DNA of 64,000 bases, from contig JAUPFP010000002.1 in assembly GCA_036925085.1 (NCBI GenBank), forward strand, positions 1,369,550 through 1,433,549. The letters run 5' to 3'. Both the position numbers and the translations under genes were made by a program. Below, piece after piece: positions 56,719-64,000 of this stretch. The notes under the pieces were generated by a model, which ran no database searches, was not told the DNA's origin, and was given only the letters and a program-made list of their open reading frames with translations. Within the stretch, counting starts at the first letter, position 1, and each line of letters begins with the position of its first letter. Source of the stretch: Brachycybe producta. Taxonomy: Eukaryota > Arthropoda > Diplopoda > Playtdesmida > Andrognathidae.

Positions 56719-57726
56719 GTGGTGGTGGTGGTAAGGGACAAAAGAGGTCCCGCCCTCACACCCCACCAGTGGCTGAACGCTCTAGAGGCAAGAAGGCCCG
56801 GTCCTCAGGTCGAGGAAAGGCCTTCTAACCTCGGAAGCCCGAGAGCTTGGAGGACAAGCTCAAACGGCTTCAGGCTCAAGCAGCGAGCCTGCACTGACAG
56901 ATCGCTCGTGCGGTCGGTGCAGGTGAGCGGCAGGAGTTTGAGCGCCGGGCTGCGGAGTTCCCTCCCCTGCAGGGAATGCCCGCCCGGAGTTCGCTCAAAA
57001 CAGGGGAACCTCCTGTCGGTCGTGGTGTCCCGCCTATTGCGAGCACCACGACCATCGCTGGCCAGAAGCGAATCGCCGAGAGGGAGGCGATGCAGGCTTC
57101 CAGTGCACCAGCCCATGGTGCGGAAGCCAAAGCTACTGGTAGCAAGAGTCGGCCGACTCTTGCACCGAAAAAGAAGTCTCTCCTTCGGGATGGTCGAGGA
57201 AGATTTGTTTCCGGACAGTCATCCTCGACTGTCACCTCGGCTAAGGGCACTTCTACGAAGAAGAGTATGGCTCCGGCCGGAAAACCTTCGAAGAAGGAGT
57301 CCGGGAAGGCAAAGGGGGCTAACCACCCACCTAAGCCTGATCGGCCCAGTAAGTCATCGGGGTCAGTTAAGTCTGACCCGACGCATGGTCAACCTTCCTC
57401 TCACGGGAAGAAAAAGAAAAAGAAGGACCGTAAAAAGTCCAAGCGTGAGAGGAAGGGAATTCCGACACCCTCCAGTCGCAGGCGCCAGGGAGCCGAAACT
57501 GGAGGCGTCGTGGCGGAAAAGGAGGAGTCCCGGCGTGCTCAGGCAAGCACGCCGGCCAGGAGTCAACCGGTCCATACCCGTCCCGTTGAGGCGGCGCGGA
57601 TGGATGGGAGGTCGATGCGCGACGTTTTGGTCGGCACGCCTCCATCCTCCCGAAGGTGGATGTGGTCTCGAGCCTGCGGGTTCGAGCAGTGGGAACCCTG
57701 CACCGTGTGACTTTGCCCTCACCTAG
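56719..57726 (+). pseudogene. Lysine-rich ORF of element 2
   Basis: The better frame is 56976-57710: it reads PTLAPKKKSLLRDGRGRFVS and ends with a long Lys run (KKKKKKDRKKSKRERKG) and a short tail RDVLVGTPPSSRRW. The alternative frame 56719-57726 is arginine-rich and looks like the shadow. The same region occurs in element 1 (23259-23678). It resembles a basic nucleic-acid-binding tail; no domain is recognised. Confidence 0.5.
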
Positions 57727-57743
57727 GGGCGAAGGAACCTCGG

Positions 57744-58589
57744 TTGCAGGAGTCAGTGTTCCCACAAGACGTGACCCCCAGTGGGGGTACACCTTTCTCT
57801 CCGGTCCATGGCGGCGGGGTATTCGATACCCTAGGACCTGAAACGTCAACCTCCCCTAGGCCTGAGGCCGAGGGACGGCGTATTGGCGCATTGCCTCCGT
57901 ATTCAGATGCAGAGGTGTATCTGAATAACCGGCTTGGTCTCTGGCAGGAACAGCCGGGAATGGAGGGTTGCCAATACCACGGCTACTACCGTCTGGATGA
58001 GCCACTTCCAGAGCCGTGGGTAGCAAGGCTACCTCCATACAACATGCGCCATGTGGTGGCGTTTGGTTGTGGAGGTTTTCCGGTTGTAATGGTCGTAAAT
58101 CCGGTCCAGCAAACGTTTGCTATTTTGGATGTGGTGGGGCTAGATGCCGGGATAGTTCGTCTAGCCCGGCGTGCAGCCCCATTCATCCAACGTTTGCTGG
58201 GATGCGACTTAGGAGGTATGGCTGGACAGTTCATTACTGAGCCTCTACCAGGGTGCGAGACCGAGCCCGCGGTTGCCCTGGTGGACCTACTAACCAGTCG
58301 GATGCTTCACACGCGTCCGCAACTCCAGGATATTCCTTTCGAGGAATTCCGAGCCCTGGAGGAAAGCCGTCTTAGGGGGACGGTCTTCGATACTGGTTTT
58401 GGGTGGCATAACACCCAGATGTTCCTGTGGTGGGCACGTCGGTGGGCTGCGGAGTGGATGGGCACGTCGGTGGGCTGCGGAGTGGATGGGCACGTCGGTG
58501 GGCTGCGGAGTGGATGGGCACGTCGGTGGGCTGCGGAGTGGATGGGCTCCACTTTCACGACACCACCAGAGAAGTTGTCCGGTACCTAA
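57744..58589 (+). CDS. Conserved C-terminal protein of element 2, unknown fold
   Basis: A clean 281-residue frame. Blocks conserved with element 1: EVYLNNRLGLWQEQPGMEG, QYHGYYRLDEPLPEPW, VVMVVNPVQQTFAILDVVG, PFIQRLLGCDLGGMAGQFIT and VALVDLLTSRMLH. The C-terminus is altered by four copies of a 28-bp tandem repeat (58431-58542). Conservation between two elements of different LTR families suggests selection on the protein. The VVNP..FAILD strand pair is only faintly like Ulp1/C48 proteases. I assign no function. The start at 57744 is uncertain since the element's ORFs may be joined. Confidence 0.55.
   Translation: MQESVFPQDVTPSGGTPFSPVHGGGVFDTLGPETSTSPRPEAEGRRIGALPPYSDAEVYLNNRLGLWQEQPGMEGCQYHGYYRLDEPLPEPWVARLPPYNMRHVVAFGCGGFPVVMVVNPVQQTFAILDVVGLDAGIVRLARRAAPFIQRLLGCDLGGMAGQFITEPLPGCETEPAVALVDLLTSRMLHTRPQLQDIPFEEFRALEESRLRGTVFDTGFGWHNTQMFLWWARRWAAEWMGTSVGCGVDGHVGGLRSGWARRWAAEWMGSTFTTPPEKLSGT
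58431..58542 (+). repeat. 28-bp tandem repeat x4
   Basis: Units start at 58431, 58459, 58487 and 58515 and read TGGGCACGTCGGTGGGCTGC plus CGGAGTGGA-type ends. Twenty-eight is not a multiple of three, so successive units are read in all three frames. Confidence 0.95.
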
Positions 58590-58666
58590 GAAGGTCAGGT
58601 TTGGGGAGCAATCCTGGCTGGCTTGACTGACCTGTTCCCGAGACGGAACAGGGAAGTTGAGAGGAT

Positions 58667-59460
58667 TGTGGCAACCTGGTCTGCTCAAATTTTAATTTTG
58701 ATGGAGCAGACGAATTTTCCTATGGGGGTATGCCTGACAGCTACAGTAGTCTGTTGGGACGGACGCCATTTTGGTGCCAGCAGACCTCTCATCATGAAGT
58801 CTATGGGTGAGAGGGAGGTCTCCAGGTGGAGTTGCCTGGAGGTTTCCTGTGGCCTAGTCAACCACAGGATCTGGGCAGTTGGTTGTAGGCTATACTCAAG
58901 ACTAGACCTGTGGGTGGAGGTCAAGAGGACCTCCACTGGCCAGTACTTCTGGTTCTTCTTTGGTGTTTGTGCCTTGGCCTTTTGGCCTTTATTTTGAATA
59001 TATTTATGGGGGCTTGGCTGGATAAGGTATCCAGCCAAGCTGTGTAGATATCACTGCCTTCATCACTCTTTCATCATACATCGTAAGTGTTCAATAATAT
59101 ACACTTTTATCTTCATCACTTGCGTGTGTCTGTGTCGTTTATTTGAGCAGTACCGCGAGGGGGGTGGGATTTCCGCGTGGGGATCTCCATTGTCCTGCGA
59201 CCGTCCTTTTTCGGCCGGTACTCGTGTCGGCTCGCGGTAGAACCGGTGTTCTACCGCGATATTCCCGGCGTGGCGGCGTGGTTTTCGTCGTGTCCGTCAG
59301 GGGTGGCTCCTGGAGCCGACACTTCCCAAGAGGAACACCGTGTGGGAGACGGCTACGGGTACGGTCCCGTCCCCGTGAGGAGCCGGTCAGCGGTAAGTTT
59401 TCGGTCCATTTTGGGGGTGAATTTACTGGGGTTATTGTAACGGTCCGGCGGGACGTTACA
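58667..59460 (+). repeat. 3' LTR of element 2 (794 bp)
   Basis: Runs from TGTGGCAACC to GGACGTTACA with the palindromic end at 59436-59460, preceded by GGGAAGTTGAGAGGAT. Confidence 0.93.
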
Positions 59461-59957
59461 GTGTACACAGGTCCAAGGTATAAAAGGACCGTGTTCCTCG
59501 TTGTTCTTCGTCCTTGTCTTTGCTCTCTTTTGTACTATGTAGATCTTTATCCGTATCACATCATGGGCATGAGGATGCACCTTTAATGAAACCAATTCAT
59601 CCTTGTAAACTTAATAGTTTTCGTATAAGGATGAATAAAATCATTATATTGGAAAACAGCGTTGTCTCAATGTTTAGTAACTAATAACTTCTCTACAAAG
59701 GCCGGAGACACCATAGGGCAAGGAAGCATGCGAACCTGGAGCAGCTACATCATCTTGTTCTGTGGTAACCACGGCAGGAGAAGATGTATATCAGTGTCGA
59801 CCAGAGAGAGCAAGAAAGATGGACACCATCCTTCTGCATCGATTTCACCCCCATGCTGATGGATGATCGTAATCTAACTCCATCCGACTTTCTATAGCGG
59901 GCTCTGTGCGGGCACCGTGCGATACAGAGAAGAAACGAGCTATAGAAAGTGTGACGA
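59461..59957 (+). mobile_element. Split LTR family III, right part (3'-truncated)
   Basis: Starts GTGTACACAGGTCCAAGG with the TATA box TATAAAAGG, and continues with AATGAATAAAATC-type poly(A) region to GAAACGAGCTATAGAAA. After about 59957 it departs from the reference copy at 11282-11972, so its 3' end is missing. Confidence 0.8.
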
Positions 59958-60153
59958 AATTTATTAATAATAGTAATAAATTTAAATATTGACGAAATAA
60001 TGAAAATATTCAAAAAGATAGAATCCTACGTAAGAAATGGCTGCTAGCAGAGTACTAATTGTATTCCTGGAGATTAGATGAAATATTTTCTGTTAGATTT
60101 TCAAATTCAACAGCAATTCATATTTTCGTTAATGTTTCTAATTTGTATTTTAG

Positions 60154-60320
60154 GCATACTTTGGGACGACAGTTATTTCTCAGGATGTTAGTGAACTTCA
60201 GTATAAAATGGCACTTGAAATTGTCAACAACCTAAACAATTGTGCTGGCATCTCTTCCAGTAAGAATTCAAATCATATTTTGAATGGATTTGGAGGACAG
60301 TTTCTTAACATCGATAATGA
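60154..60320 (+). CDS. LINS1: LINS1/Lines-like internal exon
   Basis: The acceptor GTATTTTAG and donor AATGA|GTAAGT bound 167 bp (phase 0 in, phase 2 out). It encodes AYFGTTVISQDVSELQYKMA then a segment with NSNHILNGFGGQFLNIDNE. The F-GG motif after a leucine-rich helix matches the pattern I recall in vertebrate LINS1. It follows the 12.5 kb intron carrying element 2. Confidence 0.68.
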
Positions 60321-60469
60321 GTAAGTTTGTGATTTTGAACTCATCTTAACAATTTTTACCCAGTTACTAAGGGGTCTAGAAATACTTTATTGGACAAAAC
60401 TAGTAGGATTGTAGTATAAAGGACCATGCACATGAGTGGGTGGGATGAATGTATTGAGGGGTGATTGGG

Positions 60470-60960
60470 GCATCATTTGGACAACAGGGGCATTATGGGT
60501 GCCTGGCATATTATGGGCTCCAGTGGCATTGTTGGCTTGGGGGCATTTTTGGCTTGGTGAGCATTCTCAGTTTATATTCTAGGTTTTGTTGGTATTCAGG
60601 GCTCTGGGCATTGCATGCAGTTGGGCATTTGATGGTACTTTGGGTTCTGGGGTATTCTCCACTCTGCGGGATTCTGGGGTCTGTAGGCATTATGTGCTTT
60701 GTGGACATTCTGAGTTCTGTGGGCAATCTGGGCTGTGTGTGTATTTTGGGTTTTGTGGGCATTCTGGGCTTTGTGGGCATTGGGGACTATGTTGCCATTC
60801 TTGGTTCTTCGAAATTCTTGACTCTGGCATTCTGAGCTATGCGGGCATTCTGGGCTCTGTTGGCATTCTCGGTTGTGTGGGCATTCTGGGCTCTGGACGC
60901 ATTACTGACATTGTGGGCAGCATTTTTTGCTGTGGAGACATTGCAAGCTCTGTATCAGTA
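60470..60960. repeat. Minisatellite of about 18-bp units (GGGCATTCTGGG-type)
   Basis: More than 20 diverged units such as GTGGGCATTCTGGGCTCT follow one another. Most are 18 bp, so several frames stay open and give artificial glycine/leucine-rich ORFs on both strands. It lies in LINS1 intron 4. Confidence 0.9.
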
Positions 60961-61002
60961 TTAGGGGTATCACCAATTATAATGCCTTTCCAATGTAAGA
61001 AA

Positions 61003-61918
61003 TGTAACAACCCGCCCTAAGCTCTCTACAATACCCCGGACATTCCCCCAAGATGTACCAGTCCTGACTTCAATTTGGAGCAGAATCGCAGCCGTGGTTG
61101 CCAATCTCAAGCCATTGGATGGTGCCGGCCACCACAGAGTTTGGCGCCACTGGTTTGACTCGGTGGTGCCGGCTGCGGACCAGCCATCGCTGATTTTACT
61201 GGTCGTGACATTGCTGTAAGCACAGTACTTTCACGATCGGCTCAATCCCTTTTGTTTAAGCCCACAAAAAGACTTTTACTCTCGGGAATCTTTGGTATAG
61301 GGCGTGACGACTACGATGGCACTGCTACTGTCCTCTTGAGTTACCTGGAGGTTCCAAGCAGAGGGACTCAGATAGTATCTGAGTGCCTCTGTTGGAAGTT
61401 CCGTTGCTGTCTGCGAATTGGAAACTCACTCCCAATACACAATAAGTACACACAAATTAAGGTAGATAAAATAAAACTTACTGATTATCTTGGCAATATG
61501 GTACATACATATTGTTATGATTCAATCTCTATTGTACTAAATTATACTGAGTTGATTCTTGCCAATTTATTTTAGTCCAATAGTAAATATTGTATTTACT
61601 ATCGAAGTAAAAGCCAGACAACAATTACTACTATAGTTAAAGTTTCTGCAGTGGAATTCACTGATTTCCAACTTACATAGTAAATTACTACAAAAGTAGG
61701 GCTTACTACAAAAGTATCCGATTTGGTGCACCACCGCCGTTAAGGTCTTGTCCCAAACAATATCCACTATACACTGCCTCGTATAATGGTCAACTTGACC
61801 ATTATTTCCCCCTCCCTTTTGGGCACCTGACTGCCCACTCTAGCAGCCTAGCAGACAACCATCAGGAGTTTTGTCTGCTCCATCAATTTCTTGACAGGAA
61901 GCAGACTGGGTTGTCACA
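61003..61918 (-). mobile_element. Solo LTR, family VI
   Basis: Runs from TGTAACAACCC to TGGGTTGTCACA, flanked by GAAA (60999-61002) and GAAT (61919-61922), an imperfect 4-bp duplication. Its TGTAAC and GT(T/C)GTCACA ends resemble family I, and CAGACAACCATCAGGAG resembles the family I start inverted. It ends 45 bp before a LINS1 exon. Confidence 0.65.
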
Positions 61919-61963
61919 GAATGTAGTGCCCAAACCTGTAACTTTTGTAATTTCATTTTCTAG

Positions 61964-62067
61964 GAGCCAATCTGACTATAAGACCACAGATTCAACATTG
62001 CAGACTGTTGTGTTGTTGCAGTTGGCGTCTTTGGCAGTGATAAGTCGTAGTTCTTTATATACCATTG
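61964..62067 (+). CDS. LINS1: LINS1/Lines-like internal exon (last in window)
   Basis: The acceptor TTTTCTAG completes the split GAG codon and the donor ATTG|GTGAGA leaves phase 1. It encodes SQSDYKTTDSTLQTVVLLQL and ASLAVISRSSLYTI. The L-LAS-LxVI helix follows the F-GG motif at about the spacing seen in LINS1. The remaining exons, including the Lines C-terminal domain, must lie beyond the window. From 62068 to 62524 no feature is recognised. Confidence 0.66.
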
Positions 62068-62524
62068 GTGAGACTTAAAACTATTATTTAAATTATAAAT
62101 TGATTGTTGTTCATGTATATGTTTATGTTGCATAATTAGGAATTGGATTATTTTCAACATAAAGAGATCATCTTATATTATAAACTTTCTTCTAGGCAGA
62201 AAATTTTTTTTTTAAAAGATTAAAATTAAAAAAATAAAAACTGGAAAATGACCGTTTCATAATTATAGACGCACTAATGAACTTTACACATTATTAATTA
62301 TTGTGACAAAATAACATTCTGAACACAACAGTACCATTAAAATTAACATGGTATATGACTATCCTGATGTTTTAGAACTTAAAACATTCTTTTCTACATA
62401 CTTTAAACTAGATTTATAAACACATTTACAGAAATCCCGCCCTGAAGCAGCTTAAATGGCACTTTTCAGCTTTGATATTGTAGCATAAACATGGCAGTCT
62501 GCTTAATTACCACGTAGAATGATG

Positions 62525-64000
62525 TCCCAAAAGTTTTCTACAGGATATATGTCCAGGGGATACGCTGGCCATTCGAGAGTGGTGATATTTTGGTTAGGTA
62601 ACCATTCCTTCGTTGGGTTATTGGAGGAAACTGGGGTATTTTCTTGCTGCAATACTAAGCTAATGCTATGGAATCGATGTTTTATGGCAGTACATACTGT
62701 AACGACCAGACTGGGCGCTACAATGACCCCGGCAAGTTTTGTCCAACTTACCGCCGTTAAACCTCCTTGGGATGGGACCCAAGCGCAGCCAAGCCCACCT
62801 CTTGTACCCGTTCGTGTCCACGGGAGGTGCCGGTCGGAGGTCGACGTCCTCGCCGCATGTCGACGAACGAAAAGTGGCCGAATGAGACGAAGAATCTACG
62901 GTAGACTCCCGATGACTCCTACCGTGGATAAACTGTGCACAAAGCACAGGCCAACAAGACGAAAGGTATGCCGGAACAGGATGGTGAAGCACCGGTAAAA
63001 CCCCACCGGTAAACCCCACCCTCCTTGCGGTAACTTCCCCCACAATGTATTATACGATATAATAATGAGAGACACGGATACAGTAGTGAGAGTGAAAATA
63101 AATAAATAATTTATTCACCAAGAATAAATTATGAAAACACTCACAATAAGAGATGATGCCTCTCCTGGCTAATTCAGCCAGGAGGGGAGGTCAGTGACCT
63201 CCACACACAAAGAAAACAAGTGATGAATGGTGGTCATCTTGGCCACCTGTTGATTGAAGGAGCACACCAAACACATGCACACAGCATCAATGGTATCACT
63301 TCACTGTCCAGGTTATAATGGCCGCCGCCATTATATACCACCCCCAGGCTGCTCCACCTGGGGGAGGACAGTGACCCTTGCTGGCCATTTTGTCGTCTGC
63401 CTGGCAACCAAATTACAGGTGCCTAGCAGACGACAATGGGACTTTTAGTTTTGCTCTCAAAGAGAGCAAAACTGGGTCGTCACAATACCCTCATAACATT
63501 GTCTGATAATCACTGATATTTGCTTTGTTTGAAATAAAAGCAAAACTCCTCATTCCAAAGGTGCTAAACACTTCGCATATTGTCAGACTCCCACCACCAG
63601 TGAAAAACTTCAACCTCGATCTGATGGGTTTTATTCTTTTCTACATATTAGAAGGATGTGAGGAAAAAATCACAATACTTTTCTGAAGAAAATTTCGGCA
63701 GTGGGGCAGCCTAATAATATGGGGAACGTTTAGTGCCTTTGGAACGAGCAGCTTAGTTTTTGAAAAGCAGGCTCTGCCTTTATTTCAACCAAAACAAATA
63801 TCAGCGAATATCAGACATTGTTACGAGGGTATGTACTGCCATAAAACATCGATTCCGTAGCATTAGCTTAGTATTGCAGCAAGAAAATGCCCCAGTTTCC
63901 TCCAATAACCTAACGAAGGAATGGTTACCTAACCAAAATATCACGACTCTCGAATGGCCAGCGTATCCCCTGGACATATATCCTGTAGAACACTTTTGGC
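62525..64000. mobile_element. Palindromic Tc1/mariner transposase copies
   Basis: The left arm (62525-62697 plus 63485-63530) and right arm (about 63790-64000) are inverted copies differing at few positions. The right arm, on the plus strand, encodes QQENAPVSSNNLTKEW, then TTLEWPAYPLDIYPVEHFW, the second and third catalytic regions of Tc1-type DD34E transposases. The second Asp of the usual Q-D-N-A-P is Glu here. Upstream (from about 63690) pieces such as FGSGAALIIWGTFSAFG appear with frameshifts. The right arm runs off the window. A solo LTR sits in the left arm. Confidence 0.85.
62698..63484 (-). mobile_element. Solo LTR, family I (787 bp)
   Basis: It starts TGTAACGACCAG and ends GGGTCGTCACA, flanked by ATAC (62694-62697 and 63485-63488). 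It is the reverse complement of the LTR of element 1, including GCCATTATA/TATAATGGC and the GCAAAACTGGGTCG end. Unlike the element 1 copies it is complete at both ends. Confidence 0.92.

Larger units (their letters stand above)
51854..59460 (+). mobile_element. Element 2: 7.6 kb LTR retrotransposon without RT/IN, family II
   Basis: Both LTRs are present (51854-52660 and 58667-59460), running TGTGGCAACC to GACGTTACA (GACGTTAGA in the 5' copy), with GTGT on both sides (51850-51853, 59461-59464). The interior has a hairpin-rich leader, gag with a CCHC knuckle, the conserved post-gag segment, a basic ORF and a conserved C-terminal domain, then GGGAAGTTGAGAGGA. RT, RNase H, integrase and protease motifs were not found in any frame. 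It lies inside an older LTR within LINS1 intron 3. It is more intact than element 1. Confidence 0.9.

Noticed and set aside
56719-57726. 335-residue arginine-rich plus-strand ORF
   Set aside because: The overlapping frame 56976-57710 is the one conserved with element 1; this frame is most likely its shadow.
57744-58250. Possible Ulp1/C48-like protease domain in element 2
   Set aside because: Only a weak strand pattern (VVNP..FAILD) fits; no catalytic His, Asp/Gln and Cys set can be assigned, so I left it unnamed.
60461-61020. Overlapping glycine/leucine-rich ORFs on both strands
   Set aside because: They are translations of an 18-bp minisatellite and lie inside a LINS1 intron.
1-64000. CRISPR arrays, rRNA or tRNA genes
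   Set aside because: No direct-repeat/spacer pattern, rRNA core or cloverleaf was seen; the regular arrays are minisatellites and retroelement leader hairpins.

Overview
This window is nuclear DNA from a metazoan, most likely an invertebrate and possibly an arthropod, although the sequence does not settle the species. It holds conserved animal genes split by GT-AG introns, introns of up to about 12.5 kb, and a very dense mixture of transposable elements. I saw no bacterial-style operons, rRNA, tRNA or CRISPR array. Intergenic and intronic DNA is AT-rich, while two large LTR elements are GC-rich and stand out against it.

Three host genes can be followed exon by exon. METTL6 (tRNA-Ser m3C methyltransferase) is on the + strand with its last four coding exons at 12066-12200, 16896-17066, 26589-26730 and 26818-26957; its 5' exons should lie before the window. 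ABHD17 (depalmitoylase) is complete on the - strand in two exons, 37399-38045 and 30718-30934, giving 287 residues. A LINS1/Lines-like gene runs on the + strand from 39066 and leaves the window after 62067 (five exons, phases all compatible). ABHD17 and LINS1 are divergent and share a 1 kb promoter interval that is largely built from foldback MITEs carrying TGACGTCA (CRE-like) octamers. An unidentified terminal exon (32927-33225, with a poly(A) signal) lies antisense inside the ABHD17 intron.

Region by region: 1-12065 is METTL6 upstream/intron DNA made almost entirely of minus-strand LTR retrotransposon debris (gag, two retropepsins, LTRs) with one LINE fragment. 12200-16895 holds degenerate LTRs and two opposed LINE fragments, one with an RNase H domain. 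17067-26588 holds a Helitron end, a hAT element, a 6.9 kb LTR element inserted exactly in the hAT target-site duplication, and a second Helitron. 27.7-29.4 kb holds an LTR, a Ty3/gypsy RT fragment and inverted repeats. 31-47 kb holds many MITEs, foldbacks, hAT copies and tandem repeats. 49.7-60 kb holds a LINE fragment with a MITE-like insertion, a solo LTR, and a 7.6 kb LTR element nested in an older LTR. 60.3-64 kb holds a minisatellite, a solo LTR, and a palindromic Tc1/mariner copy split by another solo LTR.

The most interesting system is the pair of large LTR elements (18587-25486 and 51854-59460). They share gag, a conserved segment after gag, a lysine-rich protein and a conserved C-terminal domain I cannot name, and have no visible reverse transcriptase or integrase. 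Their leaders carry an array of ACGGAC-NNNN-GTCCGT hairpins at roughly 60-80 bp spacing. Precise 4-bp duplications (CTTA, GTGT) show that both were mobilised, so the enzymes were presumably supplied in trans.
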